DNA of 13,635 nt from Chlamydiota bacterium (lineage in GTDB: Bacteria > Chlamydiota > Chlamydiia > Chlamydiales > VGMA01). Positions within the stretch are counted from its first letter, which is position 1; each line of letters opens with the position of its first letter. The stretch spans positions 1-13,635 of the forward strand of contig VGMA01000031.1 of the NCBI GenBank assembly GCA_016866575.1, given 5' to 3'. Positions 1 to 8,009 of this stretch are shown here, in pieces. The notes below the pieces were generated by a model. The model made no database searches, was not told the origin of the DNA, and saw only the letters and a list, made by a program, of their open reading frames with translations. The position numbers were made by a program, and so were the translations under genes.

Positions 1-397
1 CTAAGTTGAGACAACCTACCGGGGCGCTAGTGGCTAAAGTTTCAGATATGTCAATATCTTTTAAATATTGTAAGTTGTTAAGCCCTAAGGTATTTACTAA
101 TAGATTGGCCTCGTAGGCGCCAAAGATCTCTAAAGATTTGCACCCAATAGGAGCCCTTTGAGCTCTTGAGCAGCTAATGTCTATTTGCTTTAAGTTTGGT
201 AAATGATCTAAGCCTGAGACATCTTCGAGAAAACAAGAGGAGTACGCGTCAAAGATCTGTAGCGATATGCAGCCATAAGGTGCTGATTTAATAAGCGTAT
301 GCTGCGCGATAATTTTTTCTAGTTTTTGGAGACCTGAAAGTCCAGAAATATCTCTTAGCGAGTAAGAAGATAGAGCAGCGAATTCTTTTAAATATGT
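1..397 (-). repeat. LRR double-repeat array, at least 3 units of 129 bp
   Basis: Three consecutive 43-codon units, residues 342-384, 385-427 and 428-470, run off the window edge. Each has Leu at unit position 3, Phe at 6, Ala at 8, Gly-Leu at 19-20, Ala-Pro at 39-40 and Gly-Cys at 42-43. The units are diverged, so this is a protein-level repeat rather than recent perfect DNA repeats. Confidence 0.85.
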
Positions 398-1420
398 AAA
401 TCCGGCAGGTATTGTTTGGATTTGCGTGTGAGAGATATTGATATACTCTAATGAATTTTGCCATACAGGAGGTAAATCATCAATCTCACAGTGGGCTATA
501 TTGAGTAAAGAGACTTGAGGAATAACAGATTCAAGAAAAAGAAGATCTTCTCGATGTAATTTTCCATCTGAAATTTTTAATTGTAGTGTTGTGTAGGATA
601 ATATTTCACGCACATGCGGATTAAAAAAGCTTTCTTTTACTTCTTGATTTATCCCTCCATCCACTAGGCACGCTTGAATGTATTTGCTCAATACAGAGGA
701 ATAATAGAGATTGGCAATAGGCTCTGAGAAAATAGGCGATTGTGTAAGTACAGTGAGTAAATCATCTTTCGATGTAGGTAGTGAATTAAAAAGGGTTTCT
801 AAATACCTCTTTGCTACCTCAAAATCTGCTAGATAATCTGCAATGATGTATAATTGAATAATTTCGTGAAGATTTTTGGGCTTATGGAAATAAAGGTAAT
901 GAATAAAATTATTGATGTTAGTCAATTTAGGTAGCAGTATTTTGGCGCTACCGCCTCTAGATATGCTTTCATTTTCTGCAAAATTTGCAAATAGAAGTTT
1001 TTGAAAAAAAGGAAGAGGTAGGATGCGATCAACTTGTAAAAAAATTGAAGCGCTTTTTCCTTCACTGTCTACAATTAGTAAGGGTACAAGAATAGATGGA
1101 TCGATAAAAAAGCGGTTACGAGATACAAATAGGGCTTTTATTTTTTCTCTTAGATCAATTTTATCTTTTAGCGATATAACATTTGATTTTGAAGCGCTTA
1201 GATAGAGAGCTTGAATCAAATCTAAGTTTTCCAGCGCTCTAGTACCTATTTCGATACTTTGGTCATGGATATGGATTGCATGGCTATCCCAAAAAGAATT
1301 AGTCCAAAACGGAATTTGCTTTAAGGCGCTGTTCAAAGATCTGCAAAGATCTATTTGATTTTGAGGTGAATGATCATAGGCTTTAGATAATAAAACGGTA
1401 TTTGTTGAATCAATCGCCAT
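1..1420 (-). CDS. BTB-like/LRR protein, paralogue 6, 3' part cut by window edge
   Basis: Translating the minus strand from the ATG at 1418-1420 gives 473 codons without a stop up to the left edge, so the gene continues outside the window. An in-frame TAA lies nine codons upstream of the ATG, which supports this start; an AGGA about 11 bases upstream is a poorly spaced ribosome site. Residues 36-51 carry the family block with PFW and FWDSHAI. Residues about 80-100 form a charged helical linker, and about 112-212 a BTB/POZ-like domain (PFFQKLLFANF, later ADYLADF). Leucine-rich repeats begin near 300, and three complete 43-residue double repeats end in AP-x-GC (384, 427, 470). The gene lies 49 bases downstream of its paralogue and is probably co-transcribed with it. 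A role as a secreted host-directed adaptor is inferred from the family; no secretion signal is demonstrable. Confidence 0.85.
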   Translation of the reverse strand, partial: MAIDSTNTVLLSKAYDHSPQNQIDLCRSLNSALKQIPFWTNSFWDSHAIHIHDQSIEIGTRALENLDLIQALYLSASKSNVISLKDKIDLREKIKALFVSRNRFFIDPSILVPLLIVDSEGKSASIFLQVDRILPLPFFQKLLFANFAENESISRGGSAKILLPKLTNINNFIHYLYFHKPKNLHEIIQLYIIADYLADFEVAKRYLETLFNSLPTSKDDLLTVLTQSPIFSEPIANLYYSSVLSKYIQACLVDGGINQEVKESFFNPHVREILSYTTLQLKISDGKLHREDLLFLESVIPQVSLLNIAHCEIDDLPPVWQNSLEYINISHTQIQTIPAGFTYLKEFAALSSYSLRDISGLSGLQKLEKIIAQHTLIKSAPYGCISLQIFDAYSSCFLEDVSGLDHLPNLKQIDISCSRAQRAPIGCKSLEIFGAYEANLLVNTLGLNNLQYLKDIDISETLATSAPVGCLNL

Positions 1421-1469
1421 TTTTATTAAATATCCTATTATGCATTAGCCGGTTTTTCGCTGAAAAATT

Positions 1470-3323
1470 TTATTTTTCTAGTTCGTTAAAATTTTTGAGC
1501 GAGATACAACCTTTAGGTGCAAATTTGATTCCAGTATAACTTGCTTCTAGATATTCAAGTTTTGCAAGCCCCTCAAGTCCTTTTATATCGGTGAGTGCAT
1601 TATTATGATGGGCATCGAAAATTTGGAGTGAAAAGCACCTTTCAGGTGCTGATCTTACCTTGGTTCGATTGACACTGATTAATTCCAGGTCACGCAAGTC
1701 GTTAAGTCCATAAATATCAATAAGTAATGAGCATGAACTAGCCCGAAATTCTTTTAATGAAATGCAGCCTATCGGAGCTCTTGTAACAAAAGTATTACTA
1801 ACATCTAAGCTTCGAAGATTGATAAGATTATCTAAAGCGGCAACATCATTTAGACAAGACGATGATGCAAAAAAATATTTTAAGCTTAAGCAGTTATGAG
1901 GGGCTCTTGTCACCAAAGTACGCTCTAAAGAAACAAATTGCAACTTTTTTGCTTCATCTAATCCACTGATATTGCTAAGACTTTTACAAGAATAGGCGTG
2001 GAAGAACTCTAAAAGAGGGAAGGTATGAGAAAATTCTGTAAGTGTAGAATTTTCTATATTTAAATATTTAAGTGTGTTTGTCCATGCAGCCGGAAAAGTA
2101 AAAAATTGACAGCGTTTTAGATCAAGCGATCTTACGTTGTTTATCACTTGGCTTAAAGCTATGAGACAGTTTTCTGTTATAGGGAGATTAGATAAATTCA
2201 AATCTAGGGGAATATCTTGAATCTTTTTCTGAAAGGATTCTTGGCTCATCATTGACGTAATTTCAGCGATTGATAGACCTTCAGATAGAGAGGTTCTTAT
2301 GTAGATATTTACCAAAAAAGAGGTGTCATTTACAGATAATAGACAAGGAAAACGGGTAAAAATCTCCAGAATTTGCGAAGAATTTAATCTTAATTGATAT
2401 TGAGCTTTTTTATTAGAGTTAGCATCTTCATAATTAAAGCCATAGCCTGAAATTTTTTCGCGGCCATTTTGACTTATTTGGTTAATAACAAAAATATTAG
2501 ATAGATTTAAATCTAGATGTAATCCGTTAAATTTATTTTTTACGGATTCATCATTTAGATAATTGATGATTTGAAATAATGACAAGTTCTCGTTCAAATA
2601 TTTTTCTATAAGAGCTGCAACTAAAATAGATAAAGTTTGTTGATTGAAAATTATAGGCGGATCTAAAAAAAATTGTTTGATTTCTTCTATGTCAAGAATA
2701 GGAGTTAGTTTCTCAAGACAGAGGTTTATTTCTTCGTTTAAACCGAAATAATCAGCGACTAACAAACAAAGAAACAACTCTTCTTTAGTTTCTAAAGCAT
2801 CTATTCGAGACAAATTATAAAAATCTTCGATAGACGTCGGCACAGGCAGTTTAAGTGAAATAGGTGCTTCAGCTGCTTTACAGCAAAGACTTTGTAGAAG
2901 TGTAGATTGGGAAAATTGTAAATAAGAGAGTGGGATTTTTTGGGTAGTATTTTGATTATCAGTGATCAAAACTGGCAGTGATTCAATTGTATCTATGCTG
3001 CTTTTGAAAGAAGAAAAAAGTGTTTTTGTTTTTTGACCGATGTGCAGTTTTTTTATATTATCGATTGATGGATCTGAAAAAATCGCATCAACAATCTTTT
3101 GAATTTTAAGTAAAACATCTTTTTTATTGGTTGAAGAAAGCTCTATTCGATTGCATAAAGAGGTGATTTCTTGAGAAAAATTTTGGGTATAGATCTCAAA
3201 ATTTTTTAGCAAACACTCTTCTTTTTCTTCTGGAACTAAAGGAATAGTAGAATATTCTGTAAGATTTGCGCTATTGAGAAAATGCAGGGTGTTAGCGAAA
3301 AAATTTCTAGATATCGAATTCAT
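1470..3323 (-). CDS. BTB-like/LRR protein, paralogue 5, with duplicated middle segment
   Basis: This 617-residue protein is the most divergent complete member. Its N-terminus (MNSISRNFFANTLHFLNSAN) lacks the M-T/S-I-D start of its neighbours. Residues about 70-105 are the helical linker, 115-205 a BTB/POZ-like domain (LQFSQSTLLQSL, later VADYFGLNEE), and 210-392 a BACK-like helical region that appears twice, each copy ending in LDLNLSN. The usual pre-repeat P-x-x-W cap is present (PAAW, 411-414). There are only four 43-residue double repeats (436-606), then an 11-residue tail. No convincing Shine-Dalgarno sequence precedes the ATG. The 126-base upstream gap is the longest between intact copies and holds promoter-like hexamers. 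Binding of a host cullin-3 ligase through BTB and of a target through LRRs is inferred, not shown. Confidence 0.88.
   Translation of the reverse strand: MNSISRNFFANTLHFLNSANLTEYSTIPLVPEEKEECLLKNFEIYTQNFSQEITSLCNRIELSSTNKKDVLLKIQKIVDAIFSDPSIDNIKKLHIGQKTKTLFSSFKSSIDTIESLPVLITDNQNTTQKIPLSYLQFSQSTLLQSLCCKAAEAPISLKLPVPTSIEDFYNLSRIDALETKEELFLCLLVADYFGLNEEINLCLEKLTPILDIEEIKQFFLDPPIIFNQQTLSILVAALIEKYLNENLSLFQIINYLNDESVKNKFNGLHLDLNLSNIFVINQISQNGREKISGYGFNYEDANSNKKAQYQLRLNSSQILEIFTRFPCLLSVNDTSFLVNIYIRTSLSEGLSIAEITSMMSQESFQKKIQDIPLDLNLSNLPITENCLIALSQVINNVRSLDLKRCQFFTFPAAWTNTLKYLNIENSTLTEFSHTFPLLEFFHAYSCKSLSNISGLDEAKKLQFVSLERTLVTRAPHNCLSLKYFFASSSCLNDVAALDNLINLRSLDVSNTFVTRAPIGCISLKEFRASSCSLLIDIYGLNDLRDLELISVNRTKVRSAPERCFSLQIFDAHHNNALTDIKGLEGLAKLEYLEASYTGIKFAPKGCISLKNFNELEK
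1506..2018 (-). repeat. LRR double-repeat array, 4 units
   Basis: Residues 436-606 hold units of 43, 42, 43 and 43 residues that end in APHNC, APIGC, APERC and APKGC. This is the shortest complete array in the cluster. Confidence 0.85.
2151..2696 (-). repeat. Internal duplication of the BACK-like segment
   Basis: Residues about 210-282 and 317-391 of the 617-residue paralogue align without gaps over about 71 residues. Both run from a Leu-rich helix through an ES-x-x-K motif to the identical DLNLSN. The second copy matches the single segment found in the other paralogues (for example RTSL and the E-x-F-Q-x-K-I region), so the first copy is the extra one. About 34 residues unlike either copy separate them. 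Confidence 0.7.
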
Positions 3324-3355
3324 AAAATATAACCAAAATTTATTTTTACCAATAG

Positions 3356-3384
3356 ATTATGGTTTATTAAATATTAATAATCAA
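3356..3384 (-). promoter_or_regulatory. Candidate sigma70-type promoter for the 617-residue paralogue
   Basis: On the minus strand TTGATT (3379-3384) and CATAAT (3356-3361) are separated by 17 bases and lie about 33 bases before the ATG at 3323. A perfect TATAAT also occurs at 3399-3404 but has no good -35 element. The gap is very AT-rich, so chance matches are likely. Confidence 0.33.
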
Positions 3385-3449
3385 CACTTAAAAAGCCAAT
3401 TATACTTTTGTGGTAATCGCTTAAATTTATTTAAATTTTTATACGCTAA

Positions 3450-5966
3450 TTAATAATTTGATACTTTGGTGTCGGCTAAGGCTGTTGTTCGCAAATTTAG
3501 GCAATCAGAAAAACCTGAGATATCTTCAAGATTTTTTGCCGAGTGGGCATAAAAAGCTTCAAGTTCTTCACATCCATGGGGAGCCGATACTACATTGGTA
3601 AAGCTTACATCTATGACTTTCAAATGCTTAAGATCGTTTAAACCTTCGAGATTGCAAAGATTACCGCAGTGGGAGGCGGTAAATCTTTTTAGAGCTAAAC
3701 AGCCTCGGGGAGCAGCAACAACAACTGTATGCTCAATATTGATGGATTCTAGTCTAGTAAGATTGTTTAATCCTTCAATATTCATCAATTTTTTGCAATT
3801 GTAGGTAGAAACTTCTACTAAATTTACGCAGCCCTCAGGAAGGGTGGTTATGGGAGTATGGTCTAGCTGAATTTTTTCTAAATTAGACAGATTGTCTAAT
3901 CCTTCTAGATTCTGTAGTTTTAATGCTCCACATGCGGCAAATTCTATTAAAGAAGTACATCCTCGCGGAGCTGATTCAACGCTTGTTCTTCCAATACTAA
4001 TTTGTTTAAGGTCTGCTAAATTATTTAGACCTTCAATATTTACAAGCTCTTGAGCAAAAAAGGCTGAAAATTTCTCAAGTGCAATACAGCCTGTAGGGGC
4101 AGATCGTACTTGAGTGCTACCTATGTCTATCTTTTTTAGATTTACTAGGTTATTCAACCCATCAATATCATGAAGTTTTTCAGCACCATTGGCATCGAAC
4201 TCTTCAAGATTTATACAGCCAGAAGGCGCTGAAATAACAGTGGATCCTGAAACGTTAACAACTCTAAGTTTTAATGAGCCGTTTAACGGCTCTATGCTAT
4301 TCAAATGGTAACATCCCATAGCAGTAAATTCTCGAAGGCTAGGCCATTGAGATGGTAAAGATGTAACTTTGGTCCAAGATAGATCGATAATTTTTAATTG
4401 AGTTAATCCAGTTAGACCCTCGATATTTTCTAAATTACAAGCATTAGTAGCTAAAAATTGCTGAAGGTTTACGCACTCTACAGGTGCTTTTGAGACTTTA
4501 GAATTTCTTAGATCGAGAATGTGGAGATGGGTCAATCCATTTAGCCCATCAATGTCTAACAATTCACTAGATCCGATGAACTTTTCAAGCAAATCACAAC
4601 CCTCAGGAGCTTTGATAACTTTCGTTAAGTTGATATCTAGTTCGCGTAATTGTTTTGAATTGTTTAACCCTTGAATATCTCGTAAACATGATGAACTTGC
4701 AATAAAGACCTCTAAATTGGGGCAGTCTTTAGGGGCTATTCGTACTTTAGTTGAGCTTATATCGATTTTTTGGAGTTGTGAAGAGCCGTTTAAATCTTCG
4801 ATGTTTTCAAGAAATTTGGCTTTATTAGCGATGAATTCTCGAAGACGGTTTGATCCGGTTGATGCAACAGCAATTCTAGTAGCGCTAATATCTAATCTTT
4901 CCAGATTTGGAAATATATAATGCAATGCACTAATATGGGTATTTGCGAGATTTAGATGTGCTACGGTTTTTACCCAATTAGGAACGTGAGTTTCGGCAAA
5001 AAGATGTTGATTCGATACTTTAGAAAAGGAAATGTCCAACGAGTAAATATTAGGAATGACGATATCCAGATCTATTAATAAGGTATTTAACAGATTTAAA
5101 TTACTGAGATTTAAACTAATAGGTACATCACGTATCTTTTCTTGAAATTCAGGCTCAGACATTTTTTCGATAATTTCATCAATAGAAATGTTTTCAAAAA
5201 GAGAAGTCCTAATAAAACCGCTGACTAGTATGGATATATCAGATGGTCTTTGAAGATAGGGGAACTCTGTGATCAATAGAAAGAGATCTTCACTTGTTAG
5301 GACATTTTTTGCATGCTCTACACAGTTACTCAAAAGATCATGCATCATAAAGTATGATGCGATATACATAGGCGCAAGCATTTCTTCAAAAGAAGTTAAT
5401 TCATTGAAATGCATTAACTTGTGAAAGTCTTTATGTGTAATAGGACTTGGCAAAATGATCTGAATTTCTTTTTTTTGTGATACAGAAATGCCTTCCGCAA
5501 AATTTTCGCAGAGAAGATTTTTAAAAAAAGCGCATGAAGAAATTTGATCTAAAGATAATTTGATCGAGTGGGTATTGCCGTTTGCTTCTACTAAAGATAC
5601 AATCACCGAATCATCTTTGCAATTAAGCGTTTTGCCATGTGAAATAAAGAGCTCTTTGGCTTTTTCGCAAATATCGAATTTTTCGTGAACTGTTAAGCTA
5701 TCTCCTCTAAAAACACGGCTTAAAAGAGCCTCAATTTTAGAAAGAACATCTTCTTCAAAATTATTAATAGGGCTTACACGACTAACCAATTCAGCATTAG
5801 CACAGCTTGTGCTTGCATCCAATGTCTCAATCATAAATTCTCGACTGTCATCTTCTAAGATTTGAATCGAATGATTTTCAAAGTATTCTTGATTGCCTTT
5901 TTTTGCGTTATCGAATAGCAAGATGATGTTATGATACGTGCTTGGTATACTTGGATCGATTGTCAT
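3450..5966 (-). CDS. BTB-like/LRR protein, paralogue 4, longest solenoid
   Basis: At 838 residues this is the largest member. The ATG at 5966 follows a well-spaced AGGA (5973-5976). The N-terminus is MTIDPSIPSTYHNIILLFDN, then FENHSIQI (29-36). Residues about 72-112 form the linker (LTVHEKFDICEKAKELF), 120-222 the BTB/POZ-like domain (FFKNLLCENFAEG, ASYFMMHDLLSNCVEHA), 225-290 a BACK-like helical region, and 290-372 the solenoid cap (SLNLSNL). Ten double repeats follow (373-799) plus a partial eleventh that ends the protein at SNY. Module 4 ends in LPSQW instead of AP-x-GC, recalling the P-x-x-W of the cap. The gene sits only 19 bases downstream of the next paralogue, so the two are very likely on one transcript. 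Host-directed adaptor function is inferred; no catalytic domain is visible. Confidence 0.9.
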   Translation of the reverse strand: MTIDPSIPSTYHNIILLFDNAKKGNQEYFENHSIQILEDDSREFMIETLDASTSCANAELVSRVSPINNFEEDVLSKIEALLSRVFRGDSLTVHEKFDICEKAKELFISHGKTLNCKDDSVIVSLVEANGNTHSIKLSLDQISSCAFFKNLLCENFAEGISVSQKKEIQIILPSPITHKDFHKLMHFNELTSFEEMLAPMYIASYFMMHDLLSNCVEHAKNVLTSEDLFLLITEFPYLQRPSDISILVSGFIRTSLFENISIDEIIEKMSEPEFQEKIRDVPISLNLSNLNLLNTLLIDLDIVIPNIYSLDISFSKVSNQHLFAETHVPNWVKTVAHLNLANTHISALHYIFPNLERLDISATRIAVASTGSNRLREFIANKAKFLENIEDLNGSSQLQKIDISSTKVRIAPKDCPNLEVFIASSSCLRDIQGLNNSKQLRELDINLTKVIKAPEGCDLLEKFIGSSELLDIDGLNGLTHLHILDLRNSKVSKAPVECVNLQQFLATNACNLENIEGLTGLTQLKIIDLSWTKVTSLPSQWPSLREFTAMGCYHLNSIEPLNGSLKLRVVNVSGSTVISAPSGCINLEEFDANGAEKLHDIDGLNNLVNLKKIDIGSTQVRSAPTGCIALEKFSAFFAQELVNIEGLNNLADLKQISIGRTSVESAPRGCTSLIEFAACGALKLQNLEGLDNLSNLEKIQLDHTPITTLPEGCVNLVEVSTYNCKKLMNIEGLNNLTRLESINIEHTVVVAAPRGCLALKRFTASHCGNLCNLEGLNDLKHLKVIDVSFTNVVSAPHGCEELEAFYAHSAKNLEDISGFSDCLNLRTTALADTKVSNY
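3453..4850 (-). repeat. LRR double-repeat array, 10 units plus a partial one
   Basis: Residues 373-838 contain units of 43, 42, 41 and then seven of 43 residues, followed by 39 residues of an eleventh that stops before AP-x-GC. Each unit is two leucine-rich repeats of different type: an A-type half (Phe 6, Ala 8) and a T-type half (Ile-Asp 29-30, Thr 34). Cysteine closes nine of the ten complete units. Confidence 0.88.
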
Positions 5967-5985
5967 GTAAATTCCTATTATTTTT

Positions 5986-7935
5986 TTATGCTATTTTGTA
6001 ATACAAACTCGTTCCAGATAAAGATTCTTTATCAATCCTTGTTCCGCTTATAACAATTTTTGTTAAAAAATCTAATCTAAAGTCTTCTAAGCCTTCTAAA
6101 TCATAAAAGTGTCTAGCGCTTTCAGCTATAAACTCTTCAAGTGCAAAGCATTTTTTCGGAGCTGCTTGCACTAAAGTTCTGCTTGCATTGATTTTTCTAA
6201 GTTTTTTTAGAGAATCTAGATCAGAGATATCTCTAAGAAGTTTTGCTGCTTCTGCGTTAAACTCCTCAAGGTTGATGCAACCACTTGGAGCTTTTTCAAC
6301 ATCTGTTCTTCTGATATCAAGTATTTGTAGATTTTCTAGATCATTTAAACCATCAATATGATAAAGTATCGATGCACCTTCGGCCTTGAATTCTATAAGA
6401 TTTAAGCACCCCCAAGGAGCTCTAGTCACTTTACTTCCACTGATGTTCAGATATTTAATAGTTAATGATTCATTCAATCCAGTAATAAACTGTAGATTAC
6501 GGCAGTTCTCTGCTAAAAATTCTTCTAGATTCGGGCATTCTCTTACAGCGGAATCTATATTTGTAAGCCCTACATTTACTTTTCTTAAGAGCTTAAGCCC
6601 ATTTAATTGGCTTATATTTGTTAGTTGCAAAGCTCCTTCTGCATTGAATTCTTCTAAATTATCACACCCATAAGGGGCGTCAGTGATTTCAGTATAGCTT
6701 AGGTCGATTTTGCGTAATTTTTTTAAATTATTTAATGGATCAACATTTGCTATTTGAGTTGATTCAGCTAAAAATTCCTCAAGAGAAGAGCATCCGCTAG
6801 GAGCTGAAGCTATATTAGTTTGGCTTATATCTAGAATTTCTAATGTTCTACTGTTATTGAGCCCTGAAATGTCTACCAAAGATTCACATCTAATCGCAAC
6901 ACACTCTTTGAGCTTAGTAAATGGTCTATCTAGTTTATTAATAAGAGTTTCGCTCATATAAAGGTATTCTAAATGATTTAGCCAGGGAGTAGGAATTCTA
7001 GTAACAGTACAAGTGTCAATATTGAGTAAGCGAACCCTAGGTAGCAATAGTGATAAAATATTCAAGATACCATCATTGATATTTACATCTGAAAGATCCA
7101 AAATCAGGGGTATATGCGCTATTTTTTCTTGAAAAATAGGGGTTGTCATTTGCACTATCATATCTTCTATAGGTAGATTTTCTTCTATGAAGGTGCTGAT
7201 ATAGCTAAGAATAAGATTTGAGATGTGATTTTCAGTTGACAGGTCTGAGCATTGAGTAATTAGAAAATAAAGATCATCTGTATCTAGAACGCTGCAAGCA
7301 TGATCTACGCACTCTAAAAGAACATCTGACATCTGCAAATATCCGGCAATGCGGATCGGAGCGAGCATATCTTCTAGCAAAGTTAAAGATGCAAAATTCG
7401 CCAAATTGATAAAATTTTCCGCTGTAGTCGATGGAGGTAAATATATTTTAATCGCATCTGTTTGTTCATTTTCGCTATATGGGCCGCATATAAGATGTTT
7501 GAAAAAATCATTCGATGAAATTTCATGAATGGATAAGGTTAAGGCGGTTTCAAGGCCTTGATCATCAATTAAAAGAATAGGTATAGATTTATTATCTTTA
7601 CTTAATGTTTGATTGTGTTTAGAAAACAGCGCTTTAGCTTTTTCGCTAATGCTAAATTTTTCTCGTATAGATAAAGAGGGATTTTTTAACGAATACGCTA
7701 CAATACCATCAATTTTTGAAAGGATATTTGACCTTGATCTGCCTAAATTAGTAACCGGCTGATTCAATTTCGAGAAGAATGAGGAGTATTGCGGCTGTAT
7801 TTCATCTAATACAAAATGATTATATCTTACCTCTATCGAATGTCTTTCCCAAAAAGCTTGATCTTGGTTTTCTGCAAGATCAAGCAAGAGGATGATATTT
7901 TGATGAGTAAATGTGTAGTGATTGTGAATAGTCAT
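5986..7935 (-). CDS. BTB-like/LRR protein, paralogue 3
   Basis: This 649-residue protein begins MTIHNHYTFTHQNIILLLDL, followed by FWERHSIEV (28-36), the best-preserved form of the family N-terminal block. The helical linker (ILSKIDGIVA to KALFSKHNQTL) spans about 71-111. The BTB/POZ-like domain is at about 117-218 (FFKHLICGPYSEN, IRIAGYLQMSDVLLECVDHA) and a BACK-like region at 220-280. The cap (LILDLSD, later PTPW) leads into six double repeats (340-596) and a divergent 53-residue tail in which a further repeat has degenerated and lacks the AP-x-GC signature. No Shine-Dalgarno sequence is evident before the ATG. A promoter-like pair of hexamers lies in the 74-base upstream gap. The stop is 19 bases from the next start, suggesting shared transcription. 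Function is inferred from architecture only. Confidence 0.9.
   Translation of the reverse strand: MTIHNHYTFTHQNIILLLDLAENQDQAFWERHSIEVRYNHFVLDEIQPQYSSFFSKLNQPVTNLGRSRSNILSKIDGIVAYSLKNPSLSIREKFSISEKAKALFSKHNQTLSKDNKSIPILLIDDQGLETALTLSIHEISSNDFFKHLICGPYSENEQTDAIKIYLPPSTTAENFINLANFASLTLLEDMLAPIRIAGYLQMSDVLLECVDHACSVLDTDDLYFLITQCSDLSTENHISNLILSYISTFIEENLPIEDMIVQMTTPIFQEKIAHIPLILDLSDVNINDGILNILSLLLPRVRLLNIDTCTVTRIPTPWLNHLEYLYMSETLINKLDRPFTKLKECVAIRCESLVDISGLNNSRTLEILDISQTNIASAPSGCSSLEEFLAESTQIANVDPLNNLKKLRKIDLSYTEITDAPYGCDNLEEFNAEGALQLTNISQLNGLKLLRKVNVGLTNIDSAVRECPNLEEFLAENCRNLQFITGLNESLTIKYLNISGSKVTRAPWGCLNLIEFKAEGASILYHIDGLNDLENLQILDIRRTDVEKAPSGCINLEEFNAEAAKLLRDISDLDSLKKLRKINASRTLVQAAPKKCFALEEFIAESARHFYDLEGLEDFRLDFLTKIVISGTRIDKESLSGTSLYYKIA
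6148..6918 (-). repeat. LRR double-repeat array, 6 units
   Basis: Residues 340-596 hold units of 43, 42 and four of 43 residues. Unit 3 has SAVREC in place of the AP-x-GC ending; the other five keep Ala-Pro and Cys. Glu-Glu-Phe recurs at unit positions 4-6 in four of the six. Confidence 0.87.
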
Positions 7936-7966
7936 GTTATCTGTTTTTTAGAATTTAAAGCCTGTA

Positions 7967-7995
7967 ATTTTAAACATTTATGTATATTTTCACAA
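7967..7995 (-). promoter_or_regulatory. Candidate sigma70-type promoter for the 649-residue paralogue
   Basis: TTGTGA (7990-7995) and TAAAAT (7967-7972) on the minus strand are spaced by 17 bases and lie about 32 bases before the ATG at 7935. The match is 4 of 6 and 5 of 6 to the consensus. The region is AT-rich, so this is suggestive only. Confidence 0.38.
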
Positions 7996-8009
7996 CTCAC
8001 TTTATACAC

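Noticed and set aside
1023..1205. Plus-strand open frame within the first 1.4 kb
   Set aside because: Lies opposite the linker and BTB-coding part of the left-edge paralogue, which is open throughout; codon pattern supports the minus strand.
3453..4850. Regular 129-bp periodicity considered as a CRISPR or minisatellite array
   Set aside because: The period is a codon multiple, the units are diverged at DNA level, and they encode a coherent LRR module.
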